Source of the DNA: a bacterium UBP14_UBA6098
GTDB taxonomy: Bacteria > UBP14 > UBA6098
Assembly (NCBI GenBank): GCA_002428525.1
Contig: DIWU01000004.1
Coordinates: 70,139 to 134,138 of the forward strand
Direction of reading: 5' to 3'
DNA length: 64,000 bases
Made by a program: the position numbers and the translations under genes. Every line of letters starts with the position of its first letter. Within the stretch, counting starts at the first letter, position 1. Positions 1 to 7,221 of this stretch are shown one piece after another. Below the pieces are notes generated by a model. That model did no database searches. It saw only the letters and a program-made list of their open reading frames with translations, and had not been told where the DNA came from.

Positions 1-2
1 GC

Positions 3-353
3 GCGCTGAACAGCGGGTTGATCTATGCCTGCGAGGAGCACGCAGTCTATCCGAAACAAGGGGTGCGTATTTTCAAGATTTGGGTTCTGATCTTCGCCTT
101 CGTCGGAACACAGCTCGCATGGAACCTTCGCCCCTTCCTCGGAAACCGCGATCTTGACTTTCAGCTTTTCCGCAAACAGGAAGGGAATTTTTACATACAT
201 ATGCTTCGCACGACCGGCGAGTTTCTATTCGGAGAGAAAACTCCCCCTTCGAGCAAAACATATGAGGCTGAAAACTACGACTCAACCGGTGATATCGACC
301 TGAAAATAAAAAAGGCGATACAGGAATCGGAGACCCAAGATGACAGCCAATAA
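3..353 (+). CDS. C-terminal part of a membrane protein, 5' end outside the window
   Basis: The reading frame is open to the left edge, so only the last roughly 116 residues are seen. A hydrophobic segment (VLIFAFVGTQLAW) is followed by a conserved-looking stretch around LRPFLG and a charged, flexible C-terminal tail. From memory the stretch resembles bacterial multi-spanning membrane proteins that databases label 'actin-binding WH2 domain-containing', but that name says little about function and I hold the match only loosely. The stop codon lies inside the start region of the next gene (overlap 14 bp), so the two are probably co-transcribed. A TTG at 18 could be read as a start, but the frame continues upstream of it and I treat the gene as truncated by the window. 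Confidence 0.6.
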   Translation, partial: ALNSGLIYACEEHAVYPKQGVRIFKIWVLIFAFVGTQLAWNLRPFLGNRDLDFQLFRKQEGNFYIHMLRTTGEFLFGEKTPPSSKTYEAENYDSTGDIDLKIKKAIQESETQDDSQ

Positions 354-549
354 CGACGAGATCATGACCGTGCAGGATGTTGCCAATTACCTAAAGCTTC
401 AGCCGCAGACAATTTATAAATGGGCGCAAGAGGGAACAATTCCCGCGGCGAAATTCGGCAAGGAATGGCGTTTCAGGCGCTCGCTCATCGACAAATGGAT
501 CGACGCCCAATTCGCAGAGTCGCAAGCGGGGAAGGATTCGGGGCAATAA
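340..549 (+). CDS. Small helix-turn-helix DNA-binding protein (excisionase/MerR-like)
   Basis: A 69-residue protein that is almost entirely one winged helix-turn-helix. The motif MTVQDVANYLKLQPQTIYKW is followed by a wing with KFGKEWRFRRS and a final helix with DKW. This is the pattern of the excisionase-type family that binds DNA as a small adaptor, either for site-specific recombination or simply as a repressor. No integrase lies nearby, so a recombination role is not supported. It overlaps the previous membrane-protein gene by 14 bp and probably shares its transcript. A second ATG at 364 would also keep the whole domain. It ends one base before the stop of the convergent DUF1858 gene, leaving no spacer. 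Confidence 0.8.
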   Translation: MTANNDEIMTVQDVANYLKLQPQTIYKWAQEGTIPAAKFGKEWRFRRSLIDKWIDAQFAESQAGKDSGQ

Positions 550-744
550 CTATCGATCAATGGCCTGAAGATCGGCAATTAAATGGTCGATGGGGATTCC
601 TCGCGATTGCGCTATCGAGATAAGGGGTTCGTAAATCTCGCTCGGACAGCTTAATGTGTGAAATCCATGGCGCGCTAAAACCTTCATCGCTTCGCCGCTG
701 AGGGCCAACACCTCGGCAAGGGTTGTTTCTTCGGTGATTTTCAT
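550..744 (-). CDS. DUF1858 domain protein
   Basis: A 64-residue protein spanning one DUF1858 domain: an N-terminal strand (KITEETTLAEVL), a helix ending in ARHGFHTLSCPS, and a C-terminal helix with GIPIDHLIADL. In this family the Cys in the 'H-x-L-x-C-P' region is typical; here it is HTLSCPS. The domain occurs alone or next to hybrid-cluster and redox proteins, and its biochemical role is not established. The start at 744 is chosen because AAGGAG lies 5 nt upstream of this ATG; an upstream in-frame ATG at 789 would add a basic extension that does not fit the family. It converges head-on with the helix-turn-helix gene with no intergenic base. Confidence 0.8.
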   Translation of the reverse strand: MKITEETTLAEVLALSGEAMKVLARHGFHTLSCPSEIYEPLISIAQSRGIPIDHLIADLQAIDR

Positions 745-821
745 ATTCTCCTTGCGCGAACGCCTTTTATCTCTTATAACTATATTCATTCAAAGTTTTT
801 ATTCAAGCGGAAAAGGCAGTA

Positions 822-1706
822 ATGGGATTTGCGAAACAGCTTGTTTTCGGCTTCGAGGGGAAGCGACCTTCGAGCGATTTTTGCCGATTCATCGAGTGCG
901 CACAACCGGCGGGAATAATCCTTTTCGAGCGGAATCTCGAAGACCTCTGTGCGCTAAAAACTACGATAGCCGAGTTGAAAGGCCTCTCCCCCGGCACGCT
1001 CTTCATGATCGACGAGGAGGGCGGGGCCAAGAGCAGGCTTCGCCGCGAACACGGCTTTCCAAACCCGCCCGATCCGAGGATTGTTGCCGAGACTATGCAC
1101 CCCTCCGAGGCGCGCGAGGCCTATAGAATCGCAGGGGAAGCCCTTTGCGGCCTCGGCATCGATGTCGATCTCGCACCGCTTGCGGACATCGCTCCGAAGG
1201 ATCATATTCTCGGAGCAAGAGTCTTCTCGGATAAAGCTGATACTTGTTGCGAATATATCACCGCTGTTGTCGAGGGCCTCACTGCGGGAGGGGTTCGCGC
1301 ATGCGCAAAGCATTTTCCCGGCTTGGGCTCGGCCGCGATAGACCCGCATCTTGCGCTGTCCTTTGCCCGAGAGGAGGAAGATTTTTCAAGGCACTTCGCG
1401 CCGTTCAGGGCGGCGGTCGAGGCGGGAGTTCATTACATTATGACAACACATCTCGTCGCGAAACAGCTCGACTCGAGTGGCGAATGCGCTACCTATTCCT
1501 CGAAGATAGTCGATTTGATCCGCTCCGATCTCGGTTTCAAGGGCGAGGTTATCAGCGACGATCTCTTTATGACCGGCGCTTCCGAATCCATATCCATCGC
1601 CGAACGCGCCATGCGATGTATCGGCGCCGGCCACGATTTAGCCCTTATCTGCAAGGAATTCCCGAATCGATTAGAGCTATTGGAGCAGATCGACTTAAGA
1701 CTTTAG
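822..1706 (+). CDS. Glycoside hydrolase family 3 protein, NagZ-like beta-N-acetylhexosaminidase
   Basis: A 294-residue single-domain GH3 enzyme, close to the NagZ size of about 330. It keeps the NagZ signature KHFPG, followed by D-P-H-L-A-L, where NagZ proteins have the Asp-x-His general acid/base dyad. The nucleophile region is VISDDLFMTGA, where the second Asp of SDD is the expected catalytic residue. The N-terminal IILFERNL and MIDEEGG segments are also typical. NagZ enzymes remove GlcNAc from cell-wall muropeptides in the cytoplasm during peptidoglycan recycling, and no signal peptide is seen here. The C-terminus is short and ends inside the 3' end of the convergent sensor kinase (12-bp overlap). 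The ribosome-binding site is weak. Confidence 0.85.
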   Translation: MGFAKQLVFGFEGKRPSSDFCRFIECAQPAGIILFERNLEDLCALKTTIAELKGLSPGTLFMIDEEGGAKSRLRREHGFPNPPDPRIVAETMHPSEAREAYRIAGEALCGLGIDVDLAPLADIAPKDHILGARVFSDKADTCCEYITAVVEGLTAGGVRACAKHFPGLGSAAIDPHLALSFAREEEDFSRHFAPFRAAVEAGVHYIMTTHLVAKQLDSSGECATYSSKIVDLIRSDLGFKGEVISDDLFMTGASESISIAERAMRCIGAGHDLALICKEFPNRLELLEQIDLRL

Positions 1707-4205
1707 GGCATTGATCAACTCGAGCGTCTCTTTCAGATTGTGCGCCTCGGGGATTGTGGCGATGAAATCCTTCGAGGTAGCGCACTCGAGTGTTCCGAGC
1801 AGAATTAGCTTTGTATTCGGAAAGCCTGAGCGGATTTTGAAAAGCATAGCCTCGTAATCCTCAGCCAGAATCGATGCTCCGATCAGCATTATATCGACCG
1901 CGGTGTTCCCCTTTTTCGATTCAATTACAGCCAAATCAAGCGAGGGGAAACTCGATACGACAAAACCGGTGTTGTCCATAGCCACGCGATATAGGCGCCT
2001 AATATTCGGGTCTTTATCGATAACGAAGACGTTTTTTCTGAATGGAACCTCACAGCTTCCATCGCCGGAGATTGCCGGAAGATATATCCGAAAGGTCGAA
2101 CCTACCCCCTCGACCGAATCGACTGCAATTGTCCCGCCATGGGACTCGACGATGCCATAGGAGATCGAAAGGCCCAAGCCGGTGCCCTTTCCGGGGGATT
2201 TTGTCGTGAAAAACGGCTCGAAGATGCGGTCGAGTTTATCCTCCGGGATACCGGTGCCGGTGTCCGAGATGGATATCTCGATGTAATTGCCGGCTGGAAT
2301 GCGGTGCATCGTTTTCAACTTCTGTGGATCGATCTCGACCGCGGCAACCTCGACTGTAAGCTCTCCCCCGGCGGGCATCGCGTCGATCGCATTGGTACAG
2401 AGATTGAAGAGCGTTTGCTCGATTTGAACCTGATCCGCGAAAACCGGTGGCAGGTCACTCGCAACCCTGATTCTGAATGTAATGCCGGAATTGCTCTCGC
2501 TCGAGCGGAGCACCCGCATAACCTCCTCGATCTTAGCGGCTATCGAGACCGGCATGCGGTGCGGGGGTTCCTGCCTCGCGAAGGTCATCAGTTGGCTGAC
2601 CAAGCCTGCGGCGCGCTCTGCTGAGGCCTCGATCACCTCGAGCATTTCGTATCGGGGATCGCTCTTGTCGGTTGAAGTCTTTATTAGCGACGCCGCTCCG
2701 AGAACCCCTACGAGAATATTGTCGAAATCGTGCGCGATTCCGGCCGAGAGTGTGCCCACGCTCTCGAGTTTTTGCGCTTGAACAAGCTCCCTTTCGAGAA
2801 CCTTCTTCTCGCTGACATCGCGGACTATAGCCAAATATGTCCCATCTCCGAGGGAGATAGCGTTGATCTCCGCGGGGAAGCTGTCGCCGGTTTTCCTTAC
2901 TGCGCTCAGCTCGAGCAGGCCGGGGGAATCGTCGTGCTCGAGGCGCCTGATATGCCGTCCGAGAAGCCGCGCGTTCTCCTCCTCGAAAAGCTCGAAGATG
3001 AGCATATTATTCAGCTCGAACGAGGTGTATTTCCACATCTTTGAGACACTCGGGTTTATATCGAGTATATTCCCGAATCGATCGAGCGTGATGAAGCCGT
3101 CGTTAGCGCGCTCTATGAGGCGGTATTGTTTTTCCTTGGAGGTTTTCAGCTCATGCATATTCTCGGCCAACTTCGATACCATCGAGTTGAAACTCGAAGC
3201 GAGAACACCGATAATATCCAAGCTGTCTGTTTTAACCCTAACGCTCAGGTTTCCGTCGGCCGCGGAGCGAGCCGCCGCGGATATTTGTGCTATCGGCTTT
3301 AACGACCTTCTCAGGACAAAATAGAAGAAAAACGCCGACAGCACAACAGCGAGCGACAAAAGCAAAACAATACTTAAAACATATTTTTTCAAACTGCGCA
3401 TCGAGCGACTGTAATTGATCTCCGAGACTAAAACGGCGCCAAGCTCGGGGATATATTTACAGGAACCGATAACATCCTCACCTCGCCAATCATTATATAT
3501 TCCTGTGTGATAGCCGAGTTCCAGCGCCTTTTCGATGCCCAAGGAAAAATTATTCGATTTCAGCGAAACACCGCCGTCGCCGATGACGAAGGCATTCCAC
3601 TTGTTAACGAGATAGGTATTGATTAACGAATCTTCCGGTGATGAGAGAGCAAGAGCTTCGACAAGTTTGCCGAGTTTCACCCTCGCGGCGATGACGAGAC
3701 CGGTATCTCCATCAACCGAAACCGGCGCGGAGATAGTCATAGCAGGCCCGGCAAGCGAGGGGCTGTAGTATATCTGCGAAGAATACAGGCCGTTTAGCCC
3801 GTTTTGGAAATAAGCCCTATCTTTCTTAATCTTGCGGCAGTTTTCAGGGGAAGTGGAAAAGACTATCTCGCCATTATCGGCAGAGATGAGAAACACCTCG
3901 GAAAAATCCTCGCTTCTTTCCACAAATGCTGGAATGAACCGCTTTTGGATGTTTTGGTCGCATTTATTCTCCTCGCAAAAATGAGCTAATTCCGAGATAA
4001 TACAGGCTCTGTCGCCCATCCACGTGCTGATATATCGCTCTCGAATATCGAGGTTGTTTTTGACCTGATTGAAAGAGAAGATTCGGAGGTTCTTTGCGAT
4101 ATTTTTATAGAGAATAACGCCGGAGAAGATAACGGGGATAAGGCATCCGGCTGTAAATATAACAATGAATCTGAATGAGAGGTCTTTTCGGAAGAGGTCG
4201 ATCAT
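1695..4205 (-). CDS. Membrane hybrid sensor histidine kinase with degenerate receiver domain
   Basis: An 836-residue kinase. In order: membrane segment (about 12-34), extracytoplasmic Cache-like sensor (about 35-270), second membrane segment (about 275-300), HAMP (300-355), PAS (360-470), HisKA with the phospho-accepting His at about 492 (GIAHDFDN), HATPase with N box NLCTNAIDA and G boxes DTGTGIPE and GTGLGL, and a C-terminal receiver-like domain (about 724-836). In the receiver the phospho-acceptor position, expected after a hydrophobic strand, reads DIMLIGAS: Gly (about 776) replaces Asp, and the usual KP signature near the end is absent. The kinase half looks active while the receiver cannot be phosphorylated in the normal way. 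The start lies 1 nt after the stop of the substrate-binding protein, so the two are translationally coupled and probably sense one ligand together. Confidence 0.92.
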   Translation of the reverse strand: MIDLFRKDLSFRFIVIFTAGCLIPVIFSGVILYKNIAKNLRIFSFNQVKNNLDIRERYISTWMGDRACIISELAHFCEENKCDQNIQKRFIPAFVERSEDFSEVFLISADNGEIVFSTSPENCRKIKKDRAYFQNGLNGLYSSQIYYSPSLAGPAMTISAPVSVDGDTGLVIAARVKLGKLVEALALSSPEDSLINTYLVNKWNAFVIGDGGVSLKSNNFSLGIEKALELGYHTGIYNDWRGEDVIGSCKYIPELGAVLVSEINYSRSMRSLKKYVLSIVLLLSLAVVLSAFFFYFVLRRSLKPIAQISAAARSAADGNLSVRVKTDSLDIIGVLASSFNSMVSKLAENMHELKTSKEKQYRLIERANDGFITLDRFGNILDINPSVSKMWKYTSFELNNMLIFELFEEENARLLGRHIRRLEHDDSPGLLELSAVRKTGDSFPAEINAISLGDGTYLAIVRDVSEKKVLERELVQAQKLESVGTLSAGIAHDFDNILVGVLGAASLIKTSTDKSDPRYEMLEVIEASAERAAGLVSQLMTFARQEPPHRMPVSIAAKIEEVMRVLRSSESNSGITFRIRVASDLPPVFADQVQIEQTLFNLCTNAIDAMPAGGELTVEVAAVEIDPQKLKTMHRIPAGNYIEISISDTGTGIPEDKLDRIFEPFFTTKSPGKGTGLGLSISYGIVESHGGTIAVDSVEGVGSTFRIYLPAISGDGSCEVPFRKNVFVIDKDPNIRRLYRVAMDNTGFVVSSFPSLDLAVIESKKGNTAVDIMLIGASILAEDYEAMLFKIRSGFPNTKLILLGTLECATSKDFIATIPEAHNLKETLELINALKS

Positions 4206-4206
4206 A

Positions 4207-5220
4207 TCAGCTTCTTTGCATCGAGTAGATTTTTTCTAAAAAGCTCAGGTCCAAACTCGACTCGTTTTCGAGGCCCTTTTCTCTCATAAGGCTGTCCCAC
4301 CGCGCTCTGTCGATCATCCCCTTGGGCAGTTCGCCGGTATGGATAAAGGGCACTATCGCGCTCATTGATTTTCTCTGGAACGACATCGAAATCTCCGGAT
4401 CGAAGGCCATTATTGCTTTCAGGGCGGATTCTTGATCCTTTATTGCAACATCCCAGCCATAAATAGACGCTTCGAGAAAGGCCTCGACCGTTCGAGGCTC
4501 GTTTTCGACTAAGGCCGCACGGGTAGCGATAATCCCCTGATAATCTCCGATGCCGTAATCGTAGAGGTATATGGTTTTTGTATTAACTCCGGCGATTTCA
4601 AGCTCGATAGGCTCGTCGAAGGCGTAGCCCGCCCATATATCAACCTCGCCATTGATAAACATCTCGATCTTGTCCTGCCCCTCGACAAGCTGGACATCGT
4701 CGAGGCTCAAGCCCGAAGCGGTAATAACCCTTTGGATCGTGCGTTTCCAGTCGGAGTTCTTGCAGATTATCTTTTTGCCCTTGAAATCCGAAGGCGAGTT
4801 CAAGCCTTCACCAGCCTTGGAGATGAACACAGAAGGTTCATACTGGAAAATAGCACCGAGCACAACAAGCTCTTTTTTGTTGTTGCATGATCGCACAAAC
4901 TCGTTCATGCTCAACACTGCGAAATCGATCTTTCCCGCCGCGAGGCTCTCCGAAATATCGTAGCCGTGTATGAACGGTAGAATTTCGACATCTAAGTTGA
5001 GTTGATCATAAATTCCGAAATGCTTCGCGAAGAAGTAACCGGCAAACTCGGCCTCGGGGAACCAATTTGGCATGAACCGAACAGCTTGCTTGGTTTCGAG
5101 TGGTTTCGCGGATATTGAAGGACTGCTCGATTCAAGCTTCGGCTCTTTGAAGACGAAAATAATAAAAAAGATTATAACTAATGCTATAGGAATAAGAAGA
5201 ATCAATAACCGTTTGCTCAA
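4207..5220 (-). CDS. Membrane-anchored THI5/NMT1-like substrate-binding protein
   Basis: A 337-residue periplasmic-binding-protein fold of the NMT1/THI5/SsuA group. It has an N-terminal membrane anchor (about residues 4-25) with no lipobox Cys, then WFPEAEFAGYFFAKHFGIY, the hallmark of this group, followed by GKIDFAVLS, FKGKKIIC and EVDIWAGYAFDEP. Members usually deliver thiamine pyrimidine precursors, sulfonates or nitriles to an ABC permease. Here no permease or ATPase is adjacent; the only partner is the sensor kinase 1 nt downstream. I infer that it presents a ligand to the kinase rather than to a transporter. The start is TTG at 5220 behind a strong GGAGG site. The thiamine relationship is only suggestive, although thiM-thiE occur 36 kb away. 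Confidence 0.88.
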   Translation of the reverse strand: MSKRLLILLIPIALVIIFFIIFVFKEPKLESSSPSISAKPLETKQAVRFMPNWFPEAEFAGYFFAKHFGIYDQLNLDVEILPFIHGYDISESLAAGKIDFAVLSMNEFVRSCNNKKELVVLGAIFQYEPSVFISKAGEGLNSPSDFKGKKIICKNSDWKRTIQRVITASGLSLDDVQLVEGQDKIEMFINGEVDIWAGYAFDEPIELEIAGVNTKTIYLYDYGIGDYQGIIATRAALVENEPRTVEAFLEASIYGWDVAIKDQESALKAIMAFDPEISMSFQRKSMSAIVPFIHTGELPKGMIDRARWDSLMREKGLENESSLDLSFLEKIYSMQRS

Positions 5221-5296
5221 ATAACCTCCCTGCGTAGGTTGATTTGTTATATAGATTTTATCGATTTAAGTTAAAAAAGCAAGAGAGGATATTGCG

Positions 5297-5962
5297 TCAG
5301 GCTACGGTTTTCGCTCTTTTTGAAAAGATTCCGACGGCTGAGATCCCGATCAAGGCCGCGCCCGCGATTGCCGCCCCTATCCATCCGAGAGCGGAGAGTG
5401 TCGTGACGATAACACCGGCGATACTTACCCCGGCAAGGGCACATAACAACGACGGCCAAAAACGAAGACCAAACAGGAAGGCCGCGAGGCTACCAGTCCA
5501 AGCGCCGGTCACCGGAAGCGGCACCGCGATAAAGGCGATCAGGCCGAGCTCTTGGTATTTTTTTATCGTATCGGAGCGCTTTCTGGTGCGCGCAAAAAGC
5601 CATTGGAAAAACCGATCGAAGATTTTAACCTTCGAAAGGATTCTCGAAACCGGCCCGAGAAGCAATAGAATAAAGGGCACCGGAATCATATTTCCAAGAA
5701 CGCAAAGCAGAAAGCTGTGTGGAATCGACATCTTGAAAAAACCCATTGCGACAGGGATCGCGCCGCGAAGCTCGACAATCGGCAACATCGCGATGATGAG
5801 GACGACGAGGTCCGGCGGAATGCCTTTGGCCTGTAGCCATGCGGCGACATGCTCACCCTTCGACATATGAACACTGCCGTCGCTGACATCTTGGCGCGCG
5901 TAAAGATCGGCGGAGAATAACAGCGTTATCGCTATGATTATCAATATATTATATATTTTCAT
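5297..5962 (-). CDS. COG2426-family small multidrug-export-like membrane protein
   Basis: A 221-residue inner-membrane protein with an N-terminal signal-like hydrophobic segment and about four further hydrophobic helices. The motifs that place it in COG2426 are VELRGAIPVA, GNMIPVPF and VPLPVTGAWTG, resembling the re-entrant loops of the DedA/SNARE-associated group. The family is named 'putative small multidrug export protein', but I know of no solid transport data, so the substrate is left open. Its ATG overlaps the stop of the upstream glycosyltransferase by 4 nt, indicating translational coupling. The 76-nt gap downstream to the binding-protein gene may hold a separate promoter (TATATA region near 5245). 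Confidence 0.85.
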   Translation of the reverse strand: MKIYNILIIIAITLLFSADLYARQDVSDGSVHMSKGEHVAAWLQAKGIPPDLVVLIIAMLPIVELRGAIPVAMGFFKMSIPHSFLLCVLGNMIPVPFILLLLGPVSRILSKVKIFDRFFQWLFARTRKRSDTIKKYQELGLIAFIAVPLPVTGAWTGSLAAFLFGLRFWPSLLCALAGVSIAGVIVTTLSALGWIGAAIAGAALIGISAVGIFSKRAKTVA

Positions 5963-6639
5963 TTTGAGTGTTTCCTGAAGGGGTGTGAGAGCATAAGACC
6001 GATATAATTAAGCGTCTCCACTATTGCATTTATACCGCTCGGCTGGCCGTTATAAATCGTTGGAATTGAGACATAAGCGAATTTTGCTCCGAGGCGCGCG
6101 GCTTCGAGCAGTAATTCAGTCTCTGTTTGGTATCTTCGGACTCGCAGATCGGCGCGCTCGAGAACCGAGGTCTTTATCAATCGAAAGCCGCACTGAGAAT
6201 CGCGCATCGCCTCGCCTGTCCAAAGCCTCACGAAAAAGCTCGTTGTTTTATTGGAGAAGCGCCGCTGGAGAGGCATTTGGGCGATATCGTCCATTCGGTC
6301 GCCGAGGACTATATCCGCCTCGGAACGAAGCATCTCGCCGATGAACTCGCGGGTCAACTCCGGCGGGTGCTGAAGATCTGAATCGATAGTTAAAACAGCG
6401 TCATAACCGTGATCGATCGCGAACTTGAAGCCCGCGCGCAAGGCCGCACCCTTACCGGAATTTTCACTCAGGCGTAATAGATTGACACCAAAAGACTTTG
6501 CTATTTCGGAGGTTTTGTCGCGGCTACCGTCATCCACAACGAGAATGTCTCGATACTCGAATGATCTCGCGAGGCCGCCGACCAGTTCGGAAAGCGTGCT
6601 CTCGGCATTGTATGCAGGGGTTATCGCGAGGATTTTCAC
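5959..6639 (-). CDS. Family 2 glycosyltransferase (dolichyl-phosphate mannose synthase-like)
   Basis: A 226-residue GT-A fold enzyme. N-terminal VKILAITPAYNAE is followed by the nucleotide-binding DILVVDDGSRDKT, then NSGKGAALRAGF and the metal-binding DSDLQHPPE (DxD-like). These are the hallmarks of the group that transfers sugars from nucleotide donors to polyprenyl phosphate or glycans at the cytoplasmic face. No C-terminal membrane segment is seen. The start is GTG at 6639; a longer frame from 6723 reads straight through the tRNA-Pro gene and is an artefact. The gene follows the tRNA by about 40 nt and overlaps the COG2426 gene by 4 nt, so all three probably share the promoter at 6790-6817. 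Confidence 0.88.
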   Translation of the reverse strand: MKILAITPAYNAESTLSELVGGLARSFEYRDILVVDDGSRDKTSEIAKSFGVNLLRLSENSGKGAALRAGFKFAIDHGYDAVLTIDSDLQHPPELTREFIGEMLRSEADIVLGDRMDDIAQMPLQRRFSNKTTSFFVRLWTGEAMRDSQCGFRLIKTSVLERADLRVRRYQTETELLLEAARLGAKFAYVSIPTIYNGQPSGINAIVETLNYIGLMLSHPFRKHSK

Positions 6640-6678
6640 ATTACTTACCAAGTTTTCGATAAAACCGAAGAAAAAAAA

Positions 6679-6755
6679 TGGTCGGGGCGACTGGATTCGA
6701 ACCAGCGACCACTTGGCCCCCATCCAAGTGCGCTACCAGACTGCGCTACGCCCCG
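6679..6755 (-). tRNA. tRNA-Pro (anticodon GGG), CCA encoded
   Basis: A full cloverleaf can be folded on the minus strand: acceptor CGGGGCG pairing with CGCCCCG, D arm GCGC/GCGC, anticodon stem CTTGG/CCAAG with a 7-nt loop carrying GGG, and T arm GCTGG/CCAGT with TTCGAAT loop. The discriminator is A and CCA follows directly in the genome (6679-6681). A run of eight T residues follows on the minus strand, but the glycosyltransferase gene starts soon after, so read-through is likely. Confidence 0.95.
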
Positions 6756-6764
6756 ATCAAATTT

Positions 6765-6783
6765 CCGCCGTTTGAAACGGCGG
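6765..6783 (-). other. Stem-loop at the predicted 5' end of the tRNA-Pro transcript
   Basis: A 9-bp perfect inverted repeat (CCGCCGTTT and AAACGGCGG) around one base, effectively a 7-bp stem with a 5-nt loop. It begins where the predicted promoter at 6790-6817 would start transcription and ends 9 nt before the tRNA 5' end. It may cap the precursor, guide RNase P processing, or act as a terminator for plus-strand noise. Confidence 0.5.
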
Positions 6784-6789
6784 TTTCAA

Positions 6790-6817
6790 AATATAACTGC
6801 AATAATTGATGTTGCAA
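6790..6817 (-). promoter_or_regulatory. Sigma-70-type promoter of the tRNA-Pro/glycosyltransferase unit
   Basis: On the minus strand TTGCAA (6812-6817) and TATATT (6790-6795) are separated by 16 nt. The start point would be near 6783, at the outer edge of the stem-loop before tRNA-Pro. Confidence 0.5.
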
Positions 6818-6819
6818 GC

Positions 6820-7210
6820 GGTTTTTTCAGAATGTTGAAATTAGTTTGAACTGCTTTTCATTTTGGCAAGAGCAGAGCGGGTATTATACTAATAGACAAG
6901 ATAGATATACTATTATTATAATATACAACATTAACAATAATAAATAGTTCTATAATAAACCATAAAACAATATTATGTTTTATCATTCATTATAATACAT
7001 ATCTTATATCTTTATACTACATTATGATATAACTTGCTATATAATATATTACTGTATATTGCAAATGTTATAGCCTTATATATAAATAGATATGCCATAT
7101 ATTTCGAATAAAACTCCACTTCATTCCATTTTTTCGCGAAAATTATATTGTATATACTGATCGATATTATTAAATTAAAGAAATCGATTCTCAGAAGTCA
7201 AAATTTGTTG
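6820..7210. other. Very AT-rich intergenic region between divergent transcripts
   Basis: About 390 nt with almost no G or C, made of irregular TATA/AATA runs. No open reading frame, RNA gene, direct repeat unit or origin-like box could be recognised. It separates the minus-strand tRNA-Pro unit from the plus-strand CoA-synthetase gene and must hold the latter's promoter; several TATAAT-like boxes occur, so no single one can be chosen. The CoA synthetase has its own AAGGAG site at the end of the region. Confidence 0.6.
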
Positions 7211-7221
7211 AAGGAGAGAAA

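Noticed and set aside
340..549. Phage or integrative element excisionase
   Set aside because: The domain fits, but no integrase, attachment repeat or phage gene was found nearby.
6640..6723. N-terminal extension of the glycosyltransferase to an ATG at 6723
   Set aside because: The extension is a translation of the tRNA-Pro gene and its T run; the GT-A fold starts at the GTG at 6639.
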